DNA of 37,959 nucleotides from an uncultured Tepidamorphus sp. (lineage in GTDB: Bacteria > Pseudomonadota > Alphaproteobacteria > Rhizobiales > Tepidamorphaceae): contig CAJQNW010000221.1 in assembly GCA_905479765.1 (NCBI GenBank), forward strand, positions 1-37,959, in the 5' to 3' direction. Positions within the stretch are counted from its first letter, which is position 1, and each line of letters starts with the position of its first letter. Positions 24,500 through 34,228 of this stretch are shown piece after piece. The translations under genes were made by a program, and so were the position numbers. The notes beneath the pieces were generated by a model that had not been told where the DNA came from, made no database searches, and worked only from the letters and a program-made list of their open reading frames with translations.

Positions 24500-25342
24500 A
24501 TGGACAAACGCGACCTGGGAGCCGTGTTTCGCGACCGATTGAGCGAGGTGATGCGCCGCTATGGCGGGGGTCAGTCGCGATTCGCTCAGTCAATCGGTCT
24601 CGACCGGTCGGCGCTGTCGCAGCTTTTGTCGGGCAAGACGGTCCGCCTGCCGCGCGCCGAGACGCTGGTCGCCATCGCCGAGGCGCACGGCGTCAGCCTC
24701 GACTGGCTGATGGGGGTGAGCCAGAACGAGCGGCTGGCCGCCGAGATCGCGCCAACGCTGGCCATCGAGCTGGGTGCCTCGGGGCCAGACGATTCCCGCC
24801 TGCAGCAATGGCGGCGCGAGGCGTCCGGCTACAAGATCCGCTATGTGCCGGCGACCCTGCCCGACCTATTACGCACCGAAGCCGTGATCCGCTACGAACT
24901 CGGCCGGGATCCGAACGAACGGGCCGAGGCGATGATCGCCGACGCCGACCGCTATCTTGCCTATACGCGCCGGCCGGAGACGGACATGGAGGTGTGCATG
25001 CCGGTGCAGCGGCTGACCGGCTTCGCGCGGGGCGAAGGGATCTGGTCGGGCCTCGACCGCGACAACCGGCGCGCCCAGCTCACCCACATGGCGCACCTGC
25101 TCAAAGAGCTCTATCCGACGTTCCGGCTGTTCCTGTTCGACGGGCGCAAGCTGTTTTCCGCGCCGATCACGATCTTCGGGCCGCTCCGCGCGGCGATTTA
25201 CGTCGGTGACATGTACCTGGTGCTCAACACCACCGAGCATATCCGCATTCTCATCGACCGCTTCGACGGGCTGATCCGGCAGGCGGTGATCAATCCGCAC
25301 GAGGCCGCCGCGCGGGTAACGCGGATGGTCGAAGAGGTTTGA
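24500..25342 (+). CDS. XRE-family transcriptional regulator with C-terminal ligand-like domain
   Basis: A 280-residue DNA-binding protein. The Cro/CI-type helix-turn-helix occupies about residues 8-70 (SRFAQSIGLDRSALSQLLSGK), with VSLDWLMGVS closing the domain. The remaining 200 residues form a domain I do not recognise by name. It contains YLAYTRRPETDMEVCMP and LFDGRKLFSAPITIFGPLRAAIYVGDMYLVL, which looks like an alpha/beta sensing domain. I prefer the ATG at 24500; a GTG 9 bases earlier is possible. It is divergent from the desaturase and ends 16 bases before the convergent cyclodeaminase gene. A stem GGTTTGA/TCAACC with one bulge overlaps its stop and may end transcription. Confidence 0.85.
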   Translation: MDKRDLGAVFRDRLSEVMRRYGGGQSRFAQSIGLDRSALSQLLSGKTVRLPRAETLVAIAEAHGVSLDWLMGVSQNERLAAEIAPTLAIELGASGPDDSRLQQWRREASGYKIRYVPATLPDLLRTEAVIRYELGRDPNERAEAMIADADRYLAYTRRPETDMEVCMPVQRLTGFARGEGIWSGLDRDNRRAQLTHMAHLLKELYPTFRLFLFDGRKLFSAPITIFGPLRAAIYVGDMYLVLNTTEHIRILIDRFDGLIRQAVINPHEAAARVTRMVEEV

Positions 25343-25358
25343 AGACGCTCAACCGCCG

Positions 25359-26342
25359 CTACAGACGATGCCGCTGCAGCCAGGCGTGATGGATGGCGCC
25401 GGCGGTCATCAGGTCGAGATGGGCACCGCCGCCATTCTTGTAGACGGTGATCTCGTCGGGCGATCCCCTGCCGAGCGAACCCGAGACCAGGTCGAACAGA
25501 TCGCCCTGAACGTCGGCCTCGGTAATCACACCGCTGGCGAGCGGGATCATCAATTCCCCGATCTCGTGCAGCGTCGTCTCGCGGGCATCGACGAACAGGC
25601 GCCCGCGCTGAAACGCCGCGTCGTCGGCCTCGCGCATGTCGGGCGTATAGGCGCCGACCAGGTCGAGATGGGCGCCCGGCTTCAGCAGCGCACCCCTGAT
25701 GATCGGCTGGCGCGACATGGTGGCGACCGAGATCACGTCGCCGGCGGCAACAGCGGCGTCGATGTCCTCGGCTATCTCGATATCACAACCGGTATCCGAA
25801 AGCCGCGCGGCGAGGTCTTCGGCCCGCTCGCGGGTGCGATTGCCCAGCACGATGCGCTTGAGCGACGGGCGCACCGCGAGATGGGCGCGGATCAGCGGCT
25901 CGGCCATGGCGCCGGCGCCGATCATGGCGAGCACCTCGACATCGGGACGCGCCAGCAGGTCGGCACCGAGCGCGGAATCGCCCGCCGTCTTACAGGCGGT
26001 GATCGCCGCCCCGTCGATGACCGCCGTCACCACGCCGGTCTCGCCGTCGAACAGCAGGAACTGGCCCTGCACGGCAGGCAAGGGCTGGTCGCGGTTCGGG
26101 TTCTCCGGAAACACCGTGACGGCTTTCAACCCGACGGCCCCACTTCCACCGCCCCCGCCGGGCACCCAGGCGGCGCGGATGAGCAACGCGCGGCCGTCCT
26201 GCTTCATCAGCAGATCATCGATCGCGGGCCGGGTGCCGGGGGCACCGACCCCCGGCGCAAGCCGATGGCCTTCACGAAGAGCTTCGACCTCCGTACGCCA
26301 GTCGAGCAGGTCTTGGACGGTGTCGGCGTCGATGACGATCAT
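25359..26342 (-). CDS. Ornithine cyclodeaminase/mu-crystallin family protein
   Basis: A 327-residue NAD(P)-binding protein. The Rossmann motif is AMIGAGAMAEPLIRAHL, with the next strand IVLGNRTRERAEDLA. Earlier come ALLIRAAWVPGG and GVVTAVIDGAAITACKTAGDSALGADLLARPD, the family's hinge region. Members are ornithine cyclodeaminases, alanine dehydrogenases, or reductases of cyclic imino acids such as pyrroline-2-carboxylate; which one applies here is uncertain. I chose the ATG at 26342-26340, preceded by an AAGGAG ribosome site about 8 bases away; an earlier in-frame start would add 18 residues rich in charged residues. It stands alone on its strand. Confidence 0.87.
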   Translation of the reverse strand: MIVIDADTVQDLLDWRTEVEALREGHRLAPGVGAPGTRPAIDDLLMKQDGRALLIRAAWVPGGGGGSGAVGLKAVTVFPENPNRDQPLPAVQGQFLLFDGETGVVTAVIDGAAITACKTAGDSALGADLLARPDVEVLAMIGAGAMAEPLIRAHLAVRPSLKRIVLGNRTRERAEDLAARLSDTGCDIEIAEDIDAAVAAGDVISVATMSRQPIIRGALLKPGAHLDLVGAYTPDMREADDAAFQRGRLFVDARETTLHEIGELMIPLASGVITEADVQGDLFDLVSGSLGRGSPDEITVYKNGGGAHLDLMTAGAIHHAWLQRHRL

Positions 26343-26516
26343 GGGGGCTCCTTCTTCCTGGAACGGCTTCTTCGGCCTGTCACTGCGTAGCGACATGCGC
26401 GCGGCAGAATAAGCGGTGATGGCGCGTCATCACAATCCGGGTGCCAATGGACGTCACGGCGACGAAGAGTCAATATGCGCTCCGGCCGAGGGCGGTCCAC
26501 TCATATGGAGACATGT

Positions 26517-29500
26517 ATGTGGTTTTTCAGAGTTTCGATCGCTTCTTTCCTTGTCGCCCTCGCGGCAGGGCTATCGCCCGCAGGCGCTCAGGCCCAACAA
26601 ACCGAGCGGCGCATCGTGCCCGTCGAGGACGCGGATTATTTCGGTCACGACTACCAGACTCTGAAGGACGTGACGCTTGAGGCCTGCGAGGCGGCCTGCC
26701 TCGGTGACGGCGCCTGCGCGGCCTTCACCTACAACACGTCGGCCCAATGGTGCTTCCTGAAGAACGGCGTCGGCCAGCTCAACACATTCGCGGGTGCGGT
26801 CGCCGGCAAGGTGGTCGAAGTCGCGGTGCAGACCGAAGCGATGGCCCAGCCGGACCTGTCGTTTGTCGCCGACTGGCTGATCGAGGATGCCGGGCGCTAC
26901 GCCACGCGGCTTTCAGCCCGCAAGCCGCAGAACGCGAGCTTTGCGATACTGGCCGGGCGCGGCGCGACCGCTATGGCGCAAGGCGACATGCTGACGGCGG
27001 CGCGCGCCTATCGTGGCGCGGCGGCGCTGGAACCGAAGAGCGGCGCGGCCTGGCTGGGGCTGGCGCAAGCCGTGCTGGCTGTGGCACCGGCTGACGATTC
27101 CGACCGCTACCGGCTGCGCGAGGAAGCCGTGTCGGCGGCGATCGAGGCGGTGCGCACTTCGGAGAGGACGGACATGCGCGCCGATGCCTATGCAGCACTT
27201 GCCGAGGCACTGGGGCGGCGCGACCTGCACCGCCCGGCGCTGCAGTCCTACAAGGCCAGCCTTGCGCTGGTCGACAGCCCGCAGGTGCAGGCGGCCTACG
27301 ATGCGCTGCACGCGCGGTACGGCTTCCGGATCGTCGACTACACGGTCGACGCGGACGCGGCGAGCCCGCGCATCTGCGTGCAGTTTTCAGAAGAACTGGA
27401 AGCGGGGCGCTTCGACTTCATGCCCTTCGTGACGCTTGACGGCAAAGCGCCGCCGGCGGTGACGGCGTCGGGTGAACAGCTTTGCGTCGACGGGGTGGAG
27501 CACGGCGAGCGCTATCAGGTGACGGTACGCGCCGGCATTCCCTCGGTCGTCGACGAAACGCTGGAAAAAACCTCGACCTTCGAGATCTACGTGCGCGACC
27601 GGGCGTCATCCGTGCGGTTCTCAGGCAGCGATTTCGTGCTGCCGCGCGTCGGCTCCAAGGGTGTTCCGGCAGTTACCATCAATACTGACGAGATCGAGGT
27701 GGTGCTCTACCGGATCGGCGAGCGCGGCCTTGCCGGCGCTGTCGGCGACGGGCCGTTCCTGCGCCAGCTCGACCAGTGGGACGCCGAGCAGATTGCCGAG
27801 GAGACGGGCGAGATGCTGTGGACGGGGACGCTCGCCGTCGGCAGCGAGCTGAACACCGAGATCACCACGATCTTTCCCATCGACGAAGCGCTTCCCGAAC
27901 GCCGGCCCGGCGTCTACGTGATGACGGCGAAGACCTCGGACGGCGGGCAGGACTATTGGGAGCCGGTCGCGACGCAATGGTTCATCGTCTCCGACATCGG
28001 CGTCTCGACGCTTCTGGGCAACGACGGCCTGCACGTCTTCGCCCGGTCGCTGGAAACCGCCGATCCGATCGAGGGCGTCACGGTGCAATTGATTGCCCGC
28101 AACAACGAGTTGCTCGGCGAAGCGGTGACCGACGCGGCCGGCACGGCGAACTTCGGCGCGGGCCTGACGCGCGGCACCGGGGGGCTCGCCCCGGGGGTGG
28201 TTACGGCGGAAGGCACGGAAACCGATTTCACCTTCGTCGACCTGACCCGCTCCGGCTTCGACCTGAGCGACCGCGGCGTCGCGGGACGGCCGGCGCCGGG
28301 CGCGCTCGACACGTTTCTCTATACCGAGCGCGGTGTCTACCGGCCGGGCGAAACCGTCTATCTCACCGCGCTGGTGCGCGACGACACCGCCGACGCGGTC
28401 TCCGGCCCGCCGCTGACGCTGGTCGTCAAGCGGCCCGACGGCGTCGAGGACCGACGCGTCGTCAGCCGTCAGGATTCGCTCGGCGGCCACGTCTTCAACC
28501 TGCCGATGATCGGCTCGGCCATGCGCGGTTCGTGGACAGCGTCGGCCTATGCCGACCCGAAGGGCAAGCCGCTCGCCGAGATCGATTTCCTGGTCGAGGA
28601 TTTCGTGCCCGACCGCATCGAGTTCGACCTGACCTCGGCAGCCAAGGCGCTGCCGGCCGACCGGCCGATCCAGGCCAGCGTCGACGGGCGGTTCCTGTAT
28701 GGCGCGCCGGCCGGCGACCTGCGGCTTGAAGGCGATATCTCGGTTGCGCCGTCGTCGGAGTTGCCGGCTTTCCCGAACTACCGCTTCGGCCTCGAGGACG
28801 AGGAGGTGACGCCGGTTCGCGAAACGCTGACCGGCCTGCCGCGCACGGACGCGGACGGCAAGGCGGTGTTCGATGTGATCGCTCCGGCACTGCCCGAAAC
28901 GACACGGCCGCTTACGGCCACCATCGGCGTGCGCATGCGCGAGGCCGGCGGGCGGGCAGTCGAACGCTCGCTCACGCTCCCGGTCGCGCAGACGGGCAAG
29001 ATGATCGGCGTGCGACCCCTGTTTACCGACGACAGCGTGCCGGAGCGCACCGAGGCCGGATTCGACGTCATCGTCGTCGGGGCGGGCGGCGCGCGCGCCG
29101 CCGAGACCGGGCTGCGCTGGGAGCTGGTTCGCGTCGAACGCAGCTTCCAGTGGTATCGCAGCGACGGACGCTGGAGCTACGATCCGGTCACCTACACAAC
29201 GCGCGTCGCTGACGGCACAGCGGATGTTTCCGCCGATCAGCCAGCCCGCATTTCGGCGCAAGTCGACTGGGGCCGCTACCGGCTGGAGGTCGCCTCTACC
29301 GTCGCGGCCGGACCGGTGACGTCGGTCGAGTTCAACGCCGGCTGGTATGTGGAAACGAGCGAGGCCGACAGCCCCGATACGCTGGAACTCAGCCTCGACA
29401 AGCCGAGCTACGACATCGGCGATACCGCGACCGTGACAATCGCATCGCGCTTTGCCGGCAAGGCGATCGTCAACGTCATTGGCGAGAACCTTCTGGAAAC

Positions 29501-31994
29501 CCGGGCGATCGACGTCGCCGAGAGCGGGACGACGGTGGAGCTCACCGTCGGCGAAAACTGGACGCCGGGCGCCTATGTCACGGCGACGGTGATCCGTCCG
29601 ATGGGAGAGGACGCCTCGCACATGCCAGCGCGCGCGATCGGGCTTGCCTGGCTCGAGGTCGACACCGCCGAGCGGACATTGACCGTCGACCTGGACCTGC
29701 CCGACGTCGCCCGGCCGCGCGAGACGCTGGTGGTGCCGGCGTCCATCAAGGGCCTGAAGGCCGGCGAACAGGCCTATCTGACGGTCGCGGCCGTCGACGT
29801 CGGCATCCTCAACCTCACCGGCTACGAACCGCCGGCGCCGGAAGACTGGTACTATGGCCAGCGCCGGCTCTCCACCGACATCCGCGATATCTACGGCGCG
29901 CTGATCAACGGGCTCAGCGGCGAGATGGGCAGGATCCGCTCGGGCGGCGACGGGATGGGCAAGGGCATGGAAGGCTCGCCCCCGACTCAGGAACCGGTGT
30001 CGCTGTTTTCCGGCATCGTGACGGCGGAGGCCGACGGCACCGCGACCGTCCATTTCGATGTGCCGGAATTCAACGGTACGCTCCGCGTGATGGCGGTGGC
30101 CTGGTCGAAGGACGAGGTCGGCCACGGCGTCAAGGACGTCATCGTCCGCGATCCGGTGGTGATCGTCTCCAGCCTGCCTCGCTTCCTCGCGCCGGGCGAT
30201 CATTCGCGCCTTCGACTCGATATCGACAATACGGACGGACCGGCCGGCGCCTGGCGCATCGAGGTCGAGTCGGCCGGCGTGGTGACGGCGGGAACGCCGC
30301 TGCCCGCCAACATGCTGAACCTGGCGGAGAAGCAACGCACCGCGATCACGGTGCCGATCGCCGCGTCGCGGATCGGGCAGGACCGGCTCACCGTCAGCCT
30401 GATCCATCAGGACGGCATGACGATCTCGCAAAGCCTCAACATCGGGGTGCGCGGCGCGGAACCGCCCGTCACCGAGCGGCGCGTGGTGTCGCTCGAGCCG
30501 GGCAAGAGCCTCACTCTCGACGGCGCGCTCGTCTCCGACCGGGTGGCCGGCAGCGATTTCGTCAACCTGTCGATCACCCGGGCCGGCGCGCTCGACGTGC
30601 CATCGATCCTGTCGGCGCTCGACCGCTTCCCCTATGGCTGCGCCGAGCAGCTGACCAGCCGCGGCATGCCGCTGCTCTATCTCTCGTCGGTCGCCAAGGA
30701 ACTGGGGCTCGGCAGCGAGCCGGAGCTGCGCGAACGCGTCGAGAAGGCCATCGCCGGCGTACTCGCCAAGCAGGCCGGCGCGGGCAGCTTCGGCCTTTGG
30801 GGGCCGGGCTCGGGCGACCTGTGGCTCGACGCCTATGTCACCGACTTCCTGACTAGGGCGCGCGAGGCCGGCTACGCGGTTCCCGACCTCGCCTTCGGCC
30901 AGGCGCTCGACAGCCTATCCAACACGCTCGGCTATACCGACGATATCTCGAATCAAGGTTCGGCGATCGCCTATGCGCTCTACGTGCTGGCGCGCAACAA
31001 GCGGGCGGCGATATCGGATCTGCGCTACTACGTCGACACGCAGCTCGACCAGTTCGCCTCGCCGCTCGCCCAGGCGCAGCTTGGCGCCGCACTCGCCTTC
31101 TACGGCGAGAACGGCCGGGCGCGCGAGGCCTTCAACGCGGCAATCGGCAATCTGGAAGCCGGCGACGATTCCGACCGCTACCGCTCCGACTACGGGTCGC
31201 GGCTGCGCGACGGGGCGGCAACGCTGACGCTGGTCGCCGAAAGCGGCCTCGACGCCGAACCGGTTCCGGCGCTGATCCAGATCGTCGACCGCGAGCGGGC
31301 CGGACGGCGCTATACCTCGACGCAGGAGGATGGCTGGATGCTGATGGCGGCACACGCGCTGATCTCGGAATCCACCGCCCTGAAGCTTGAGGAGAACGGC
31401 GTCGCCGTCGACGGCAACCTGATGCGCCGCTACGCGGGAGAGCGCCTCGACGGGCAGCCGGTGAGCGTCACCAACCGGTCCGACAAGGCCGTCGACGCGG
31501 TGATTACCGTGACCGGCATCCCGCTGACGCCGCGCGGTCCGGAGGCGAACGGCTTCACCATCGCGCGCGCCTACTACGATCTCGACGGCAACTCCGTTCC
31601 GGTCGGCACGGTCGCGCAGAACACGCGTCTCGTCGTCGTGCTCGACGTCACCGAACAGAGTTCGTGGCCGAGCCGGGTGCTGGTCGTCGACATGTTGCCG
31701 GCGGGCTTCGAAATCGACAATCCGAACCTCGTCTCGAGCGCCAACCTCGCCGCCTTCGCGTGGTTGCCCGACGACGCCAATCCGGCGCATGTGGAGTTCC
31801 GCGACGACCGTTTCGTCGCCGCCTTCACCGAGGACAACAACACAGAGCGCGCCTACAAGCTCGCCTATGTGGTGCGCGCGGTCTCGCCCGGCGGCTTCGT
31901 CCATCCGCCGGCCTATGTGGAGGACATGTACCGGCCGTACCTGAACGCGCGCGGTGAAAGCGGGCGTCTTGAGATCCTCGGAGCGCGGCCCTGA
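26517..31994 (+). CDS. Alpha-2-macroglobulin family protein with PAN/apple-like N-terminus
   Basis: A 1825-residue periplasmic protease trap. Signal peptide is about 1-26 (ends AGAQA). A PAN/apple-like domain follows at about 36-100, with Cys57, Cys61, Cys67 and Cys79 (ACEAACLGDGACAAFTY). A TPR-like helical part lies at 130-280. Then come the macroglobulin domains, with segments such as DTFLYTERGVYRPGETVYLTALVRD. The reactive thioester motif Cys1375-Ala-Glu-Gln1378 is intact and is followed by the helical thioester domain. The start has a GGAG site 6 bases before it; two upstream in-frame ATGs are less good. Unlike the E. coli homologue YfhM there is no lipobox, so it may be soluble. pbpC follows 19 bases later, the known pairing; both probably guard and repair the wall when the outer membrane is broken. 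Confidence 0.93.
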   Translation: MWFFRVSIASFLVALAAGLSPAGAQAQQTERRIVPVEDADYFGHDYQTLKDVTLEACEAACLGDGACAAFTYNTSAQWCFLKNGVGQLNTFAGAVAGKVVEVAVQTEAMAQPDLSFVADWLIEDAGRYATRLSARKPQNASFAILAGRGATAMAQGDMLTAARAYRGAAALEPKSGAAWLGLAQAVLAVAPADDSDRYRLREEAVSAAIEAVRTSERTDMRADAYAALAEALGRRDLHRPALQSYKASLALVDSPQVQAAYDALHARYGFRIVDYTVDADAASPRICVQFSEELEAGRFDFMPFVTLDGKAPPAVTASGEQLCVDGVEHGERYQVTVRAGIPSVVDETLEKTSTFEIYVRDRASSVRFSGSDFVLPRVGSKGVPAVTINTDEIEVVLYRIGERGLAGAVGDGPFLRQLDQWDAEQIAEETGEMLWTGTLAVGSELNTEITTIFPIDEALPERRPGVYVMTAKTSDGGQDYWEPVATQWFIVSDIGVSTLLGNDGLHVFARSLETADPIEGVTVQLIARNNELLGEAVTDAAGTANFGAGLTRGTGGLAPGVVTAEGTETDFTFVDLTRSGFDLSDRGVAGRPAPGALDTFLYTERGVYRPGETVYLTALVRDDTADAVSGPPLTLVVKRPDGVEDRRVVSRQDSLGGHVFNLPMIGSAMRGSWTASAYADPKGKPLAEIDFLVEDFVPDRIEFDLTSAAKALPADRPIQASVDGRFLYGAPAGDLRLEGDISVAPSSELPAFPNYRFGLEDEEVTPVRETLTGLPRTDADGKAVFDVIAPALPETTRPLTATIGVRMREAGGRAVERSLTLPVAQTGKMIGVRPLFTDDSVPERTEAGFDVIVVGAGGARAAETGLRWELVRVERSFQWYRSDGRWSYDPVTYTTRVADGTADVSADQPARISAQVDWGRYRLEVASTVAAGPVTSVEFNAGWYVETSEADSPDTLELSLDKPSYDIGDTATVTIASRFAGKAIVNVIGENLLETRAIDVAESGTTVELTVGENWTPGAYVTATVIRPMGEDASHMPARAIGLAWLEVDTAERTLTVDLDLPDVARPRETLVVPASIKGLKAGEQAYLTVAAVDVGILNLTGYEPPAPEDWYYGQRRLSTDIRDIYGALINGLSGEMGRIRSGGDGMGKGMEGSPPTQEPVSLFSGIVTAEADGTATVHFDVPEFNGTLRVMAVAWSKDEVGHGVKDVIVRDPVVIVSSLPRFLAPGDHSRLRLDIDNTDGPAGAWRIEVESAGVVTAGTPLPANMLNLAEKQRTAITVPIAASRIGQDRLTVSLIHQDGMTISQSLNIGVRGAEPPVTERRVVSLEPGKSLTLDGALVSDRVAGSDFVNLSITRAGALDVPSILSALDRFPYGCAEQLTSRGMPLLYLSSVAKELGLGSEPELRERVEKAIAGVLAKQAGAGSFGLWGPGSGDLWLDAYVTDFLTRAREAGYAVPDLAFGQALDSLSNTLGYTDDISNQGSAIAYALYVLARNKRAAISDLRYYVDTQLDQFASPLAQAQLGAALAFYGENGRAREAFNAAIGNLEAGDDSDRYRSDYGSRLRDGAATLTLVAESGLDAEPVPALIQIVDRERAGRRYTSTQEDGWMLMAAHALISESTALKLEENGVAVDGNLMRRYAGERLDGQPVSVTNRSDKAVDAVITVTGIPLTPRGPEANGFTIARAYYDLDGNSVPVGTVAQNTRLVVVLDVTEQSSWPSRVLVVDMLPAGFEIDNPNLVSSANLAAFAWLPDDANPAHVEFRDDRFVAAFTEDNNTERAYKLAYVVRAVSPGGFVHPPAYVEDMYRPYLNARGESGRLEILGARP

Positions 31995-32013
31995 GGACCG
32001 CATAGAGGCTGGC

Positions 32014-34101
32014 ATGAGGCGCGACCTCATACGATCTGTTTCGGGCGCGGTCTTCGCGGTGGCGCTGGTTGCCGGACTTGTATCGGCGGGCAGCTTTCTG
32101 ACGTCGCCCGACGGATCGGCCGTTATCGCGCGGGCGCTGGCAATCGAAACCTCGCGCGAAGTGACAGGCCGCGACGGCCGGCTGCTCAATCCTTTTGCGA
32201 TCGAGGACGGCCGCTGGCGGCTGAAGGCCGATCTCGATCATGTCGATCCCCGCTTCGTCGACATGCTGATCGCCTACGAGGACAAACGGTTTCGCGCGCA
32301 CGCCGGAGTCGATCCCCTGGCGCTGTCGCGCGCGGCGCTGCAGTTCGCGACGAACGGGCGGATCGTCTCGGGCGGATCGACGCTGACCATGCAGGTCGCC
32401 CGGCTGCTCAATCCTCGCGCCGAGCGCAGCATTGCCGCCAAGCTTAAACAGATCCGCGACGCGATCCGTCTCGATCTGGCTTTCACCAAGACCGAATTGC
32501 TGACGCTCTACCTGACGCTGGCGCCCTATGGCGGTAACCTGGAAGGCGTGCGCGCGGCCTCGCTTGCCTGGTTCGGACACGAGCCGCACGACCTTTCGCT
32601 TGCCGAGGCCGCGCTGCTGGTGGCGTTGCCGCAATCTCCGGAAACACGTCGGCCCGACCGCGACCCGGCAGCCGCGCGCGCGGCACGCGACCGGGTGCTT
32701 TACAGGTTGGTGACGGCCGGTGTGATCGAAGCCGACGAACTCGGCCCCGCACTTGCCACGCGCGTTCGCGAGAGGCGCCGCGACATGCCGAACCTGGCGC
32801 CGCATCTGGCCCGGCTGATGTCGCAGGAGACCCCGGGCGCGCAGGGCTGGCAAACCAGCCTGGACGCGCGCCTGCAGGGGGACCTGGAAAAACTCGCAAG
32901 GGAAGCCGCCGCGACGTTTGGCTCGACCGAGTCCATCGCGATCCTGGTCGCCGACCACTCGACCGGCGAGGTCCTCGCGGAAATCGGCTCGGCGGACTTC
33001 TTCGACGAGCGCCGCGCCGGGCAGGTCGACATGGTGCGCGCCATCCGCTCGCCTGGCTCGACGCTCAAACCCCTGATCTACGGTCTCGCCTTCGAGGCGG
33101 GGCTCGCCCACCCCGAGACGCTGATCGACGACCGGCCGACGAGTTTCGGCGGCTACCGGCCGCGCAACTTCGACTTCGGGTACCAGGGCACGGTCAGCGT
33201 GCGCGAGGCGCTGGAAATGTCGCTCAACGTGCCGGCGATCCGGTTGCTCGAAGCCGTTGGGCCGACGCGGCTGGTTGCGCGGCTGAAGCGCGCCGGCGCC
33301 GAACCGGTGCTGCCGCGCGGCGACAGGCCAGGCCTGCCGATCGGGCTCGGCGGCGTGGGACTGAGCCTCGATCAGCTGGTGACTCTGTTTTCGGGTCTAG
33401 CGGAGGGCGGCGCGCCGGTTGCGCTGAGCCGGGTTCCCGGATCAACCCGGAGTGCACGGGGGGAATTTCTCGACAGGCGCGCTGCCTGGCAGGTCGCCGA
33501 CATCATCGCCGGTACGTCTCCGCCGGCCGGCCACGCACCGGGCGGCTTCGCCTACAAGACCGGCACGTCGTACGGCTACCGCGACGCCTGGGCCGTGGGC
33601 TTCGACGGACGCCATGTGATCGGCGTCTGGGCGGGCAAGCCGAACGGCGCGCCGGTGCCCGGTCTGTCGGGGCGGCTGACCGCCGCGCCGATCCTGTTCG
33701 ACGCCTTCGAGCGGCTCGGGGGAAAGCGCGTGCCGCTTCCACTCGCGCCGAAGGGGACGCTGGTCGCACGCGCCGCCGACCTGCCGCCCGCGCTCAAGCG
33801 GTTCGCGCCCGGCGGAACGCTGAACGGTAACTCCGCAGCCGAGCCGCCGCCGTCGATCGTCTTTCCGCCGGACGGGGCACGGGTCGCGCTGGAAGAGAGT
33901 GGCGAAGGCCGCGCGCGTCCGTTGGTCGTCAAGCTCGACGGCGGGCGTCCGCCCTTCCAGTGGTTTGCCAACGGCACCCCCTTCGATGGCGCAGCGCGGC
34001 GGCGCGACACCAGCTGGCAGCCGGACGGGCGGGGGTTCTCGACCGTTTCCGTGGTCGATGCCGATGGCCGCTCGGCGAGTGTTACCGTTTTTCTGGAGTG
34101 A
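32014..34101 (+). CDS. pbpC: Penicillin-binding protein 1C
   Basis: A 695-residue bifunctional peptidoglycan synthase anchored by one helix (about 10-28). The glycosyltransferase domain has the catalytic Glu89 in AYEDKRFRAHAGVDP, then GGSTLTMQVARLL and TLYLTLAPYGGNLEGV. The transpeptidase domain has Ser349-TL-Lys352, the SLN motif at 403-405 and KTGT at 515-518. A C-terminal beta-rich domain (about 600-695), typical of PbpC, follows. It is somewhat shorter than E. coli PbpC (770). I chose the ATG at 32014 with GAGG before it; a GTG at 31954 inside the upstream gene would add 20 residues with no clear function. It forms an operon with the alpha-2-macroglobulin gene. Confidence 0.93.
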   Translation: MRRDLIRSVSGAVFAVALVAGLVSAGSFLTSPDGSAVIARALAIETSREVTGRDGRLLNPFAIEDGRWRLKADLDHVDPRFVDMLIAYEDKRFRAHAGVDPLALSRAALQFATNGRIVSGGSTLTMQVARLLNPRAERSIAAKLKQIRDAIRLDLAFTKTELLTLYLTLAPYGGNLEGVRAASLAWFGHEPHDLSLAEAALLVALPQSPETRRPDRDPAAARAARDRVLYRLVTAGVIEADELGPALATRVRERRRDMPNLAPHLARLMSQETPGAQGWQTSLDARLQGDLEKLAREAAATFGSTESIAILVADHSTGEVLAEIGSADFFDERRAGQVDMVRAIRSPGSTLKPLIYGLAFEAGLAHPETLIDDRPTSFGGYRPRNFDFGYQGTVSVREALEMSLNVPAIRLLEAVGPTRLVARLKRAGAEPVLPRGDRPGLPIGLGGVGLSLDQLVTLFSGLAEGGAPVALSRVPGSTRSARGEFLDRRAAWQVADIIAGTSPPAGHAPGGFAYKTGTSYGYRDAWAVGFDGRHVIGVWAGKPNGAPVPGLSGRLTAAPILFDAFERLGGKRVPLPLAPKGTLVARAADLPPALKRFAPGGTLNGNSAAEPPPSIVFPPDGARVALEESGEGRARPLVVKLDGGRPPFQWFANGTPFDGAARRRDTSWQPDGRGFSTVSVVDADGRSASVTVFLE

Positions 34102-34228
34102 CCCGGCTCTTTCAGAGCTGACGGACGGAAACGCCAACTGTCCAAAATTAAATTCTCTTCTTAACGGCCTATTGCATTCGTCATGCTTGAATGCGCGCGA
34201 TACCAATGGACGTCGATAGGCCACTCCC
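34102..34228. promoter_or_regulatory. AT-rich gap with stem-loop before the HAD-UbiA gene
   Basis: After pbpC the sequence becomes A/T-rich (CCAAAATTAAATTC near 34142). It contains a 6-base inverted repeat GCATTC (34174-34179) / GAATGC (34189-34194). It probably holds the promoter of the HAD-UbiA-GtrA pair. No classical terminator for pbpC is visible. Confidence 0.4.

Noticed and set aside
27621-30431. 936-codon minus-strand frame inside the alpha-2-macroglobulin gene
   Set aside because: Low-complexity composition and full overlap with a well-supported gene.
26443-34216. Shared 12-mer CCAATGGACGTC before the alpha-2-macroglobulin and HAD-UbiA genes (near 26443 and 34204)
   Set aside because: A 12-base match is expected many times by chance in a window of this size, and the flanks do not match.
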